From positions 1 through 20,768 of the IMG/VR virus record IMGVR_UViG_3300031220_000021: a DNA stretch of 20,768 nucleotides; one strand, given 5' to 3'. A model generated the notes under the pieces. That model was not told the origin of the DNA. It did not search any database and saw only the letters and a list, made by a program, of their open reading frames with translations. This DNA comes from a virus. Below are positions 7,515-13,526 of the stretch, piece after piece. Position 1 is the stretch's first letter. Each line of letters starts with the position of its first letter. The position numbers and the translations under genes were made by a program.

Positions 7515-7844
7515 ATGGCTAACGCATATAAGGTTTTAGCACAATCCGCACCTTCGGCCACTACAGCCACGGACGTGTACACGGTACCGGCGGCAACTGA
7601 AACGGTTATTAGTACGGTGATTATTGCTAACCGGGCGGCTTCGGCGGGTACTTTTCGTTTGAGTGTGCGCCCTAATGGTGGTGCCCAGACTGACGCCATG
7701 TATTGTGCTTATGATGTTCCCGTGGCGGCCAACGATTCTACTACTTTGACGTTGGGGCTTACTTTGGACGCTACAGACGTGCTTACGTTGTATTGCTCGA
7801 GCGCCGATATGTCGGTGAACGTTTTCGGTACCGAGATTAGCTAG
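7515..7844 (+). CDS. Minor tail / virion structural protein
   Basis: ATG 7515 gives 109 residues, all beta-strand-like: AYKVLAQSAPSATTATDVYT, then TVISTVIIANRAASAGTFRLSV, then a strand pair ending DVLTLYCSSADMSVNVFGTEI. The pattern 'tYKVLgQsaP..tt.tdlYtVPa.t..vvStivvaNr' is common in actinophage and other tail-associated beta-sandwich proteins of about this length. The exact role (decoration, fibre tip or chaperone for the next glycine-rich protein) is not determined. It sits 4 bp after the preceding structural gene and 10 bp before the glycine-rich adhesin, so it probably belongs to the same tail-tip operon. Confidence 0.6.
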   Translation: MANAYKVLAQSAPSATTATDVYTVPAATETVISTVIIANRAASAGTFRLSVRPNGGAQTDAMYCAYDVPVAANDSTTLTLGLTLDATDVLTLYCSSADMSVNVFGTEIS

Positions 7845-7854
7845 GGGGCTTGTT

Positions 7855-8751
7855 GTGGCTGTAACAAGTATGAGCAAGTCGAGCATTTCGGCGTTTGCTA
7901 AGTCGAACCAGGCGAGCGCATTTTCTGGGCCGTTCAAAGCTACGGTTTCAGGTACTACGGGTTCGCCTACTATTACGACCGATGGTTCGGCAACTATCTA
8001 CACGTTTACGGGTGATGGTACTATCACTTTTTCGCGCGAGGGTTTTGTGGATTTGCTGGTTTTGGGTGGTGGTGCTGGCGGTGGTAGTTCTGTCGGTGAC
8101 TCTGCTGGCGGTGGCGGTGGTGCTGGCGGGTTTGCATTATTTCCAAACCATATCGTTCCTTCCGGTGCAACCTCTGTCACTATCGGTGCGGGTGGCGCTG
8201 CTGGGAGTGGGAAGGGTTTTTCTGGCGGTATAACCACGTTTGGTGTTTTAGACGTTGGGCCGGGTGGCGGTGGCGGTGGTGCTGACGGTTCTGGTGTAGA
8301 CGGTGTTTCGGGAATATCTGGTGGTGGTGGCGGCGGCGTTGGTAGAACTGCTAGCGGTGTGGGCGGCATAAGTGCCCTCAACACACAAGGCAACGCGGGG
8401 GGAACAGGCAACGGGAGTTCGAATCTTTCCAATAGAAATGCGGGCGGTGGCGGTGGTGCCGGTGGCGGTGGCGGCTCCGCGACCAATGCCATTGGCGGGG
8501 ACGGCGGAATTGGCTTGCAATCCTCAATGACAGGGACAGCACTGTTTTATGCTGGTGGTGGCGGAGGAAGCACAAACAATAGCGGTGACACCCCCGGTAC
8601 GGGCGGTTCAGGCGTTGGCGGTGCTGGCGGTGCTGGCTCAGCCGGTGTTGCCGCTTTGCCCGCTAATCGTGGGAGTGGTGGTGGCGGCGGTAGTTCTAAC
8701 GATGCTGGCGGTGCTGGCTCAGCCGGTGTCGTCATAGTAAGGGTCGGATAA
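7855..8751 (+). CDS. Glycine-rich tail fibre/adhesin protein
   Basis: GTG 7855 gives 298 residues. Residues 1-65 are ordinary (SMSKSSISAFAKSNQASAFS, then TIYTFTGDGTITFSREGFVD) and lead into LLVLGGGAGGG. From there to the end the protein is dominated by GGGGG/GGAGG runs and closes with SAGVVIVRVG, the typical end of the phage glycine-rich domain. Such domains, as in the tip adhesins of some T-even-like phages, can fold into a sandwich of polyglycine-II helices with variable loops that contact the receptor. The DNA consists of GGTGGTGGC-type triplets that vary at the third base, so replication slippage has been limited. The TAA stop overlaps the next ATG. Confidence 0.7.
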   Translation: MAVTSMSKSSISAFAKSNQASAFSGPFKATVSGTTGSPTITTDGSATIYTFTGDGTITFSREGFVDLLVLGGGAGGGSSVGDSAGGGGGAGGFALFPNHIVPSGATSVTIGAGGAAGSGKGFSGGITTFGVLDVGPGGGGGGADGSGVDGVSGISGGGGGGVGRTASGVGGISALNTQGNAGGTGNGSSNLSNRNAGGGGGAGGGGGSATNAIGGDGGIGLQSSMTGTALFYAGGGGGSTNNSGDTPGTGGSGVGGAGGAGSAGVAALPANRGSGGGGGSSNDAGGAGSAGVVIVRVG

Positions 8752-9128
8752 TGGCTTACTACGCTTACTTACAAAACGGGTATGTCGCGCAGGTTCATGT
8801 TGTAGCCGATGCGATTCTGACTGACACCGAAGGAATCTTGCGGGAAAGTTTGGGGCAAGAGTTTCTCGCAGGCCTGTATGGATATTCGCTTGAACATTTA
8901 GTTCAGTGTTCAATTGAGGGAAGTTTCCGGTTTAACTATCCTGGACGCGGGTTTACTTACGATGAGGCCCGTGACGCTTTCATCCCGCCAACCCCTTACC
9001 CTTCATGGGTACTCGATGAGGCTACCTGTTTGTGGGTGGCACCTATAGATTATCCTGCCGACGGTGGGCGGTACGTGTGGGATGAAGAAACGACCGACTG
9101 GAGGGAAGTAGAAGATGAAACTCCGTAA
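8751..9128 (+). CDS. Tail-associated protein, short acidic, Trp/Tyr-rich C-terminus
   Basis: ATG 8751 overlaps the preceding TAA and gives 125 residues. The opening AYYAYLQNGYVAQVHVVADA and the segments GRGFTYDEARDAFIPPTPYPSWVLDEATCLWVAP and DDGRYVWDEET-like end match a small phage structural or tail fibre-linked protein seen widely in aquatic phages ('Y..GYtYDe.rDAFIPPkPYPSW.Lde.tclW.aP..yP'). Its role in the virion is not known to me. It is rich in Asp, Glu, Trp and Tyr and contains no membrane segment. It sits between the glycine-rich fibre gene and the endolysin gene, and its 3' end overlaps the endolysin start by 14 bp, so both are probably translated together late in infection. Confidence 0.6.
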   Translation: MAYYAYLQNGYVAQVHVVADAILTDTEGILRESLGQEFLAGLYGYSLEHLVQCSIEGSFRFNYPGRGFTYDEARDAFIPPTPYPSWVLDEATCLWVAPIDYPADGGRYVWDEETTDWREVEDETP

Positions 9129-9822
9129 CCCTTGGCCTGAAGGTCGAACAATCAACGCTCGGAGTCCTTACGGTTGGAGGCGTCACCCTATTACGGGGAG
9201 GCGCACTTTTCACCACGGGGTCGATGTGGCTGGCGTGTTCCCGGTCACGGTTGCCGGTGATGGTGTTGTCGTGAAGATTGGGTGGAGTCGCACAGGTGGC
9301 GGTCATACAGTCTTGATTGACCATGGGCAGATTGTGACGGTCTACTATCATGGGGCGCACCGTACCGGGTTGCGTAAAGGCCAACGGGTTGTGACGGGCG
9401 ACTTCATTTACACCTCTGGGACTACCGGCTCGAGCACAGGAAACCATCTCCATTTTGAGGTTCGGAAACGTGGCGGGCGTTGGGGAAATACGCAGGATCC
9501 TGTGCCGTTCCTTGACGGTGCTCCCGTCGTCGTAAAGCCTGCACTGCTAAAGGTGGATGGGCGTTTGGGGCGCAACACGTGGAAAGCTTTCCAGACTGCA
9601 CTCACGAACGCTGGTTTCCCTCTGGGCCGTATCGACGGCAGGCCGGGAAGGATGACCTACACAGCTATCCAGAGATGGGCTGGGGCGAAACCTGATGGGG
9701 TGTTCGGGCCAAACACTCGACGGGCTGTACAGTTGAGGCTTGACGTGAAACCGGATGGCGTGTGGGGGCGTCTAACAATTAGCGCCCTGCAGCGGGCCAT
9801 CAACGAAGGTGCTATCAGATGA
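9115..9822 (+). CDS. Endolysin: M23 metallopeptidase plus peptidoglycan-binding repeats
   Basis: ATG 9115 follows GGAGGGAAGTAGAAG and encodes 235 residues with no signal peptide. Residues 1-130 are an M23 (LytM-type) peptidase: zinc ligands H33 and D37 in FHHGVDVA, plus H111 and H113 in GNHLHFEV, with H79 as the likely catalytic histidine. This enzyme class cuts peptide cross-links in peptidoglycan. Residues 145-230 carry four short units of the form DGxxGxxTxxAxQ (D148, D174, D194, D214), a compact PG_binding_1-like wall-anchoring region. Export would depend on the holins encoded immediately downstream. Its stop overlaps the next ATG. Actinophages more often use amidase or lysozyme folds, so an M23 domain is a less common choice. 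Confidence 0.88.
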   Translation: MKLRNPWPEGRTINARSPYGWRRHPITGRRTFHHGVDVAGVFPVTVAGDGVVVKIGWSRTGGGHTVLIDHGQIVTVYYHGAHRTGLRKGQRVVTGDFIYTSGTTGSSTGNHLHFEVRKRGGRWGNTQDPVPFLDGAPVVVKPALLKVDGRLGRNTWKAFQTALTNAGFPLGRIDGRPGRMTYTAIQRWAGAKPDGVFGPNTRRAVQLRLDVKPDGVWGRLTISALQRAINEGAIR

Positions 9823-10058
9823 GTGACGAACAAGAAGCGCTCGCGGTAAGGGTTTCTATGCGGGATATTTATTTTGAGGTGCAACGGCAAGGGAAACTGT
9901 TAGAGAAAATTGCTAACAGTCTGCCCGATAGTGAGCTAAAGATTGAAGACCATGAGTTGCGGATTCGTAAACTTGAGATGCGGATGTGGCAGGCTATCGG
10001 TGCGTTCGGTTTCCTCGCCGCGGTAGTGTCGCCGTTGATTGCGGTGCTGACACGATGA
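9819..10058 (+). CDS. Small membrane protein, hemolysin XhlA-like / holin-associated
   Basis: ATG 9819 overlaps the endolysin stop (ATGA) and gives 79 residues. The first roughly 55 residues are charged and helical (MRDIYFEVQRQGKLLEKIANSL, then DHELRIRKLEMRMWQ). One hydrophobic C-terminal segment follows (AIGAFGFLAAVVSPLIAVL, about 58-77). A charged coiled coil plus one C-terminal membrane helix is the layout of XhlA-type proteins that work with a holin in lysis. It is sandwiched between the endolysin and two further membrane protein genes, with ATGA overlaps on both sides, so this is a four-gene lysis cassette. Whether it is a holin, an antiholin or an accessory protein cannot be told from sequence. 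Confidence 0.6.
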   Translation: MSDEQEALAVRVSMRDIYFEVQRQGKLLEKIANSLPDSELKIEDHELRIRKLEMRMWQAIGAFGFLAAVVSPLIAVLTR

Positions 10059-10273
10059 GCAACCCTAAGTGGAAGATTAGACGTAGATACATTTTCGCGG
10101 CCTTCGCGCTCGGTGTCGCCCTTGTTGTGTCATCGATTGTTGCGGTGTGGCAAGACCGGTTAGGTGCGGGCGACCTGATTACGGGTGGGGTTGCTCTGAT
10201 AAGTTTGATTCTTACGTCCTACATTTTTGGGGCGGCATATGACGATAAGAGAGTGGAGAACACGGATGGATAA
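10055..10273 (+). CDS. Small two-helix membrane protein, putative holin-like
   Basis: ATG 10055 overlaps the previous TGA and gives 72 residues. An upstream ATG at 9986 in the same frame would read through the preceding gene and is less likely. A basic N-terminus (NPKWKIRRRY) is followed by two hydrophobic helices, IFAAFALGVALVVSSIVAVW and LITGGVALISLILTSYIFGAAY, joined by a short loop with QDRLGAG. The tail is charged (DDKRVENTDG). Two transmembrane segments with a positively charged start and a charged tail fit a class II holin or a holin partner. It precedes an r1t-like holin gene and overlaps it by 8 bp. Confidence 0.6.
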   Translation: MSNPKWKIRRRYIFAAFALGVALVVSSIVAVWQDRLGAGDLITGGVALISLILTSYIFGAAYDDKRVENTDG

Positions 10274-10466
10274 GTTGAAAGCGTACTGGAATTTTTCGGC
10301 TGAGCGTGCAGTGAAAACTGTGGCGCAGGTGGCGATTGCAACTATTGGTGTGGGTGCTGTAGGCATTTTGGATGTGGAGTGGGGGCAGGTTGCTTCGGTC
10401 GCTGCCCTTGCCGGTGTCATGTCCCTGTTGACTTCAGTGCTGACTTACGACAAGGCCGCAAAGTGA
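10266..10466 (+). CDS. Holin, phage r1t type
   Basis: ATG 10266 follows GGAG at 10255-10258 and gives 66 residues. A start at 10227 would add 13 residues but lacks a good site. The sequence DKLKAYWNFSAERAVKTVAQ, then AIATIGVGAVGILDVEWGQVASV and AALAGVMSLLTSVLTYDK, matches the phage r1t holin family in which an N-terminal 'FW..aaeRAvkT.aQ' motif leads into two membrane helices. The holin would form the lesion that releases the M23 endolysin at the end of infection. The TGA stop overlaps the ATG of a 29-residue ORF (TGATG), so this region is continuous translationally. Confidence 0.8.
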   Translation: MDKLKAYWNFSAERAVKTVAQVAIATIGVGAVGILDVEWGQVASVAALAGVMSLLTSVLTYDKAAK

Positions 10467-10555
10467 TGGGGCGGCTTGACGCTGTGGAGCGCGTTGATGG
10501 CTATGAGGTACCTGTAGACCCTATGGACTTGTTACAGTGCGATAGCTGCCAGTAA
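10466..10555 (+). CDS. 29-residue ORF with C-terminal CDSCQ
   Basis: ATG 10466 overlaps the holin stop (TGATG) and gives MGRLDAVERVDGYEVPVDPM followed by DLLQCDSCQ and TAA. The peptide is acidic and has one CxxC pair at its extreme C-terminus. Start/stop coupling, in-frame fit, and position between the holin stop and the terminator at 10589-10626 suggest a real small gene. Its role is unknown. Short ORFs of this kind, directly after a holin, are easy to miss with length cut-offs. A metal-binding or redox role is possible from the two cysteines, but a single CxxC in 29 residues proves little. Confidence 0.5.
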   Translation: MGRLDAVERVDGYEVPVDPMDLLQCDSCQ

Positions 10556-10588
10556 GGTAATTTTGTTTGCCCCCTCTCTCAAGGGAAG

Positions 10589-10626
10589 AGACCCCCCAGG
10601 CTTAACGGCTTGGGGGGTCTTTTTTT
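10589..10626 (+). terminator. Strong intrinsic terminator closing the late operon
   Basis: A 13-bp stem (10589-10601 with 10608-10620: AGACCCCCCAGGC with GCTTGGGGGGTCT, one G-T wobble) has a 6-nt loop TTAACG and is followed by six more T residues. It lies 33 bp after the small CDSCQ ORF and separates the structural/lysis operon from the next transcription unit. No competing structure is obvious and the U tract is long, so termination should be efficient. Confidence 0.92.
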
Positions 10627-10627
10627 G

Positions 10628-10656
10628 TTACCTTTTTGTGAGATTCCTAATTAGGT
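10628..10656 (+). promoter_or_regulatory. Candidate sigma-A-type promoter for the second operon
   Basis: TTACCT (10628-10633) and TTAGGT (10651-10656) are separated by 17 bp, directly behind the terminator. Transcription would start near 10663 and precede the first gene of the unit by about 60 nt. A nearby alternative is TTGTTA (10625-10630) with TAATTA (10648-10653), also 17 bp apart. A similar TTACnn-17-TTAGGT pair occurs before the SSB-like gene at 17402-17430. Neither hexamer is a perfect consensus match. Confidence 0.4.
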
Positions 10657-10666
10657 GTTTCGTTAC

Positions 10667-10704
10667 AGGTGGTGGCAGACTGTAGACACAAAGCAACACC
10701 ACCT
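10667..10704 (+). repeat. Leader inverted repeat before the first gene of the operon
   Basis: AGGTGGTG (10667-10674) pairs perfectly with CACCACCT (10697-10704) across a 22-nt loop. It is in the 5' leader of the small ORF at 10722, just upstream of its GAGAGAGG ribosome binding site, so it could influence mRNA stability or translation. Confidence 0.5.
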
Positions 10705-10721
10705 AGAGAGAGGTAAACAAA

Positions 10722-10865
10722 ATGATTGAAACAGGAACGATTGTAAAAGTCTGGTACTCGAGCGGGCCTGCAGTAGTTGGCAAGTTTGCGGGAATGGTTG
10801 ACGGATACTACACAGTAGAGGGCAACGTGGGCCGCTACGCATATATTGAAATTGTGGGAGGCTAA
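10722..10865 (+). CDS. Small hypothetical protein, 47 residues
   Basis: ATG 10722 is preceded by GAGAGAGGTAAACAAA, a good ribosome binding site. The product begins MIETGTIVKVWYSSGPAVVG and ends with GNVGRYAYIEIVGG before TAA. It reads as a compact beta-type domain (alternating Val/Ile and Gly/Tyr) with no cysteines or membrane helix. It is the first gene after the operon boundary, where early regulators or host-takeover proteins are common, but I do not recognise a family. Function unknown. Confidence 0.65.
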   Translation: MIETGTIVKVWYSSGPAVVGKFAGMVDGYYTVEGNVGRYAYIEIVGG

Positions 10866-10870
10866 TCAAA

Positions 10871-11221
10871 ATGGGACACTATAAAAACCTCGAGGTTGCT
10901 ATGCAAGACGACGTAACTCGTTACCACAACTGGTACGAGGCGGTTGGGCACACACTCGACGCGGTTACGTGGGCTTGGTTGGATGAACGTAGCGAACGGT
11001 TGTGGAGCGCGATAGAGCTTTGGGAGCTGAGCCCATACCAGGCAAAACGCGCCGTAGATCACGTCGCTTTACAACCGGTGACGCGGGCGCAAGCTCTCGC
11101 CGCCGAACGTAACCAAAAACGTAACGTACAACTATCGAGCCTGGATTGGGCTTTAGCGTTTATCGGTATCGCCTTTTTTGGGTTGCTCTCGTTGACACTA
11201 TTCGTTATGGCCGTGACGTGA
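10871..11221 (+). CDS. Hypothetical protein with C-terminal membrane helix
   Basis: ATG 10871 is preceded by GGGAGG and yields 116 residues. Most of the protein is charged and helical, with many Trp (GHTLDAVTWAWLDERSERLW, then AIELWELSPYQAKRAVDHVA), and a hydrophobic C-terminal segment (WALAFIGIAFFGLLSLTLFV, about 93-112) predicts one transmembrane helix. The protein would sit at the inner membrane with the long N-terminal part in the cytoplasm. I do not recognise a family. The TGA stop overlaps the ATG of the next small membrane ORF (TGATG), suggesting a coupled pair. Confidence 0.65.
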   Translation: MGHYKNLEVAMQDDVTRYHNWYEAVGHTLDAVTWAWLDERSERLWSAIELWELSPYQAKRAVDHVALQPVTRAQALAAERNQKRNVQLSSLDWALAFIGIAFFGLLSLTLFVMAVT

Positions 11222-11367
11222 TGGGTTGGGTGTTAATGGTAATTGGGGCCGGGTTTTTGTTTGCCCCTGGAATGGTTGACCCGCTGGCACCTATCAACGG
11301 TGCCTCGCTTATTGGCTTAGTGTTGGTTGGTTGGGCGACCGTACGACTTGTAAGCGGTCGACGGTGA
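11221..11367 (+). CDS. Small two-helix membrane protein, 48 residues
   Basis: ATG 11221 overlaps the preceding TGA (TGATG). A longer frame starting at 11146 is less likely because it would overlap far into the previous gene. The product, MGWVLMVIGAGFLFAPGMVD then NGASLIGLVLVGWATVRLVSGRR, has two short hydrophobic helices linked by a Pro/Asp segment and ends with basic residues. It is probably an inner-membrane peptide. Its TGA overlaps the GTG start of the WhiB gene. The function is unknown; it may act with the preceding membrane protein. Confidence 0.6.
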   Translation: MGWVLMVIGAGFLFAPGMVDPLAPINGASLIGLVLVGWATVRLVSGRR

Positions 11368-11612
11368 GCTACGACTACAGCGACCTTATGCGCGCAATTA
11401 TTGACGAGGGCAGCGAGGTGCCTTGTATGACCTGGCCAGACTTGTTCTTTCCCGAGCTTGGGGAAAGCACCGTACGGGCTAAAAAGCTGTGTGGGTCGTG
11501 CCCGGTAAAGTTACAATGTCTCGAGTACGCTTTGGACGCCGGCGAGAGTATCGGTGTCTGGGGTGGCACGAGTGCTAAAGAGAGATGGAGGCTAAAAAAT
11601 GCAGGTAGTTAG
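11364..11612 (+). CDS. whiB: WhiB-family iron-sulfur regulator
   Basis: The chosen start is GTG 11364, which overlaps the previous TGA (GTGA); a TTG at 11331 in frame would add 11 residues. The 82-residue product has the four WhiB cysteines C21, C43, C46 and C52 (arranged C..CxxCxxxxxC in LCGSCPVKLQCLEYAL), the GVWGG turn (64-68) and a basic C-terminal end (SAKERWRLKN). Wbl proteins bind a [4Fe-4S] cluster and contact the primary sigma factor region 4; they occur only in actinobacteria and their phages, and phage copies can modulate host transcription. The aromatic WPDLFFPE segment before the cluster loop is also typical. Confidence 0.92.
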   Translation: MSYDYSDLMRAIIDEGSEVPCMTWPDLFFPELGESTVRAKKLCGSCPVKLQCLEYALDAGESIGVWGGTSAKERWRLKNAGS

Positions 11613-11775
11613 CACAGGTAACCGGGTTTTGGTTACCGCTACAGATAGTTGGAATATGGAAGAGGGCCGGCTTGTGCTGACCCTAAAAGAGGCGCGCACG
11701 TTACGTATAGCGCTGGAAAATATGCGGCTAACGTTTGGTATTGAGGGGGTGGGCGAAGATGGCGAGGACGGTTAG
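11599..11775 (+). CDS. Small hypothetical protein, 58 residues
   Basis: ATG 11599 follows GGAGG (11587-11591), a strong site with 7-nt spacing, and overlaps the end of the WhiB gene by 14 bp. The product MQVVSTGNRVLVTATDSWNM, then EEGRLVLTLKEARTLRIALE, then NMRLTFGIEGVGEDGEDG, has two beta hairpins and a helix, with an acidic Gly-rich end. It stops at TAG 11773-11775, overlapping the next start by 17 bp. No recognised domain. The good ribosome binding site and snug fit between neighbours support it as a real gene. Confidence 0.65.
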   Translation: MQVVSTGNRVLVTATDSWNMEEGRLVLTLKEARTLRIALENMRLTFGIEGVGEDGEDG

Positions 11776-12058
11776 AGCGCGTAGCACTGATCCGGTTACT
11801 TCACACTTGGCCGCTGACTCGGTAGACAACGTCACGGCGACGCAAGCGTATATTTTGCGGTGCTTGAAACGGCCACGTAACGACACCCAACTAATCGACG
11901 CTTACAGGGGTTACAAGACGGCACCTCGGGCGTCAGAGTCTGGTATTAGGTCGCGTAGGGCTGAGCTCGTAGATCGTGGGCTTGTGACCGATACGGGCCG
12001 TAGGGTGCTTTTAAACTCTGGCCGGTATTCGATTGTCTGGGGGTTGTCTAATGTCTAA
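11759..12058 (+). CDS. Winged-helix-like DNA-binding protein
   Basis: ATG 11759 follows GGGGGTGGG; ATG 11759 is preferred over an upstream in-frame TTG/GTG at 11735. The 99-residue product begins MARTVRARSTDPVTSHLAAD, a widespread phage opening (STDP.TSH.AA), followed by ATQAYILRCLKRPRNDTQLI and YRGYKTAPRASESGIRSRRAEL, then VDRGLVTDTGRRVL. The order helix, recognition helix (SGIRSRRAELVDRG) and beta wing (TDTGRR) suggests a winged helix. It would act as a small transcription regulator or nucleoid-type protein; its target is unknown. Good support as a gene, moderate support for the DNA-binding role. Confidence 0.72.
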   Translation: MARTVRARSTDPVTSHLAADSVDNVTATQAYILRCLKRPRNDTQLIDAYRGYKTAPRASESGIRSRRAELVDRGLVTDTGRRVLLNSGRYSIVWGLSNV

Positions 12059-12245
12059 ATGGGTTGTCGAGTTTCTTGAAGATGACCCCGAGACGTTATA
12101 CGTGAGTATTTACGAGCACCGTAAAGAAGGTAGCGCGGGGGCGCGGTTGGACTTGGTAACAAGTGCCCGGTTTTTCGCGTTGTCGGACGCAACTTTTTGG
12201 GTGGGACACGAGCTCTCGTCGCTGATGGGGGAGCACTGGTACTAA
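12051..12245 (+). CDS. Small hypothetical protein, 64 residues
   Basis: ATG 12051 follows GGGGG and overlaps the winged-helix gene by 8 bp. The product MSKWVVEFLEDDPETLYVSI continues with SARFFALSDATFWVGHELSS and ends GEHWY. It has alternating strands and a C-terminal aromatic segment. There are no cysteines, membrane helices or recognisable catalytic motif. It is coupled to the exonuclease gene by a TAATG overlap (TAA 12243-12245, ATG 12245), so it may be co-translated with the recombination module, but no function follows from sequence alone. Confidence 0.6.
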   Translation: MSKWVVEFLEDDPETLYVSIYEHRKEGSAGARLDLVTSARFFALSDATFWVGHELSSLMGEHWY

Positions 12246-12838
12246 TGCTCACCGCTGACCAGTTTGTGGCGTCTAAACAGCTTGACGAGGCCGGGTGGCT
12301 CGAAGCTCGAACTTTAGGGTTGTCTGCTACCACTATGGCTAAAGCTATGACGCCGGCGGGTTTCCGAGACGTTGTGGCGGAGTGGGATAACCATACCCCG
12401 ATACCTGTAAATGCTTATATGCAGTTTGGGCTTGATAATGAGCCGTGGCTGGCAATGTGGACTAAACAAGTGACGGGTGTTATGCCTAACGACTGGCTGA
12501 TACGCCACGAGTCGAACCCGATCGCGTTGGCAACACCTGACGGTATTAGCCTCGACGGCGACACTATTGCCGAGATTAAGACGACGGGTAAAGATTGGGG
12601 CAGCCTAGATAAAATACCTATCGTGTATATGCGCCAGGTGCAATGGCAGCTCTACGTTACGGGTGCTACTTCGTGCGTCTTTACTTGGTTGTTACGTGAG
12701 GAAAGTGACACCGGGGTTATGGTGCCGGCGTGGCTGGAACCTAAGTACGGGTTTATCCCCCGTGACGAGGACATAATAGAGGCTATGGTGGCGAGGTCTG
12801 CCGAGTTGTGGCAGGCCATTACTGAGAGAGAAGGGTAA
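12245..12838 (+). CDS. YqaJ-type viral recombinase exonuclease
   Basis: ATG 12245 overlaps the preceding stop (TAATG) and gives 197 residues. The catalytic signatures of the PD-(D/E)xK fold are in order: E66 in LDNEPW, D99 in ATPDGISLDG, and E110-I-K112 (EIKTTG), with Q131, Q133 and Q135 in RQVQWQLYVTG closing the lambda-exonuclease-like site. YqaJ/Exo enzymes degrade one strand from double-strand ends, leaving single strands for an annealing protein. The next genes include a probable annealing partner and a Holliday junction resolvase, so this is a red-like homologous recombination module. The length is typical for phage YqaJ enzymes. Confidence 0.85.
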   Translation: MLTADQFVASKQLDEAGWLEARTLGLSATTMAKAMTPAGFRDVVAEWDNHTPIPVNAYMQFGLDNEPWLAMWTKQVTGVMPNDWLIRHESNPIALATPDGISLDGDTIAEIKTTGKDWGSLDKIPIVYMRQVQWQLYVTGATSCVFTWLLREESDTGVMVPAWLEPKYGFIPRDEDIIEAMVARSAELWQAITEREG

Positions 12839-12841
12839 AGG

Positions 12842-12988
12842 ATGACGAGTGTAACAATTACGGTAGAGCTAGACGCTGAGGTTTATTCTTGGCTTTTGGC
12901 GGCAGCTAACGGGTCTAAAATGACTGTTAGCGATTTTGCTAACGATATGTTGGAGAGCTATCTGGAGGACAATTATGGCGAGGTTTGA
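12842..12988 (+). CDS. Ribbon-helix-helix-like small protein
   Basis: ATG 12842 has a GAAGGG site upstream and gives 48 residues ending at TGA 12986-12988. The sequence MTSVTITVELDAEVYSWLLA then AANGSKMTVSDFANDMLESY has a short N-terminal strand (TITVEL) and two helices with a turn (SKMTVSDFAN), the outline of CopG/Arc-type ribbon-helix-helix DNA-binding proteins, which dimerise through that strand. It overlaps the annealing protein gene by 14 bp. A repressor role for the recombination operon is possible; the fold is only inferred. Confidence 0.55.
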   Translation: MTSVTITVELDAEVYSWLLAAANGSKMTVSDFANDMLESYLEDNYGEV

Positions 12989-13526
12989 TTTATCAAAGTA
13001 TGCGACGGTGGCCGAGCGTTTAGCTATGCTCGAGGCCGAGTACCCAGATTACCGGTTGGAGACTATCGACTATTCGACGGCTGACGATCGTGCTAAAGGG
13101 GTTTGGCGGGTAAAAACGTCTTTGTACTTGACTCGTGAGGATCAACTAGACGGGTTGGCTAAAGCTACAGGTCACGCGTTCGAGGTGGACTCGGCTAACG
13201 GGCCACAGGCCACTAGCGCGCTTGAGGTGTGCGAAACGTCCAGTGTGGGGCGTTGCCTTGCCCTGGCTTCGTCTAAGTGGTCGGGCAATAAAGACGACGC
13301 TAGTAAGTCGTTGGCGTCGCGTGAGGAAATGGAAAAGGTACAGCGTGGGGCACCGGCACCGGCAACCGTTGAGGCACCGGCAACCTTTTTTGACGACGTA
13401 GCTAAAGCTAAGACGGTTGACGAGCTCGAGGCGTTGTGGAACGTGGCAAAAGCGGCGGGTTACGCTGACTTTGTGCGTAAAGTAGTTACCGAGCGTAAGG
13501 CAATGATTACAGGGGGTAAAAAGTGA
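12975..13526 (+). CDS. Probable ssDNA-annealing recombinase (ERF/Sak-like)
   Basis: ATG 12975, 8 nt after GGAGG, gives 183 residues; an in-frame start at 12936 would overlap the upstream gene much further. The core has ARFDLSKYATVAERLAMLEA, the strand region GVWRVKTSLYLTREDQLDGL and the helix SALEVCETSSVGRCLALASS. That last motif (xETSxxGRxLA) is typical of ERF/Rad52-like single-strand annealing proteins in phages. The remaining C-terminal third (SREEMEKVQRGAPAPATVEA onward) is a Pro/Ala linker followed by a helix. It follows the exonuclease gene closely, and exonuclease plus annealing protein is the standard recombination pair. Family recognition rests on one motif, so confidence is moderate. 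Confidence 0.62.
   Translation: MARFDLSKYATVAERLAMLEAEYPDYRLETIDYSTADDRAKGVWRVKTSLYLTREDQLDGLAKATGHAFEVDSANGPQATSALEVCETSSVGRCLALASSKWSGNKDDASKSLASREEMEKVQRGAPAPATVEAPATFFDDVAKAKTVDELEALWNVAKAAGYADFVRKVVTERKAMITGGKK

Noticed and set aside
7998-8735. Proline-rich open frames on the minus strand.
   Set aside because: They are the complement of the glycine-rich fibre gene: GGN triplets read backwards give proline codons.
7855-8751. Glycine-rich gene as a simple tandem repeat array.
   Set aside because: The Gly codons vary and there is no fixed period; it is a low-complexity coding region, not an exact repeat.
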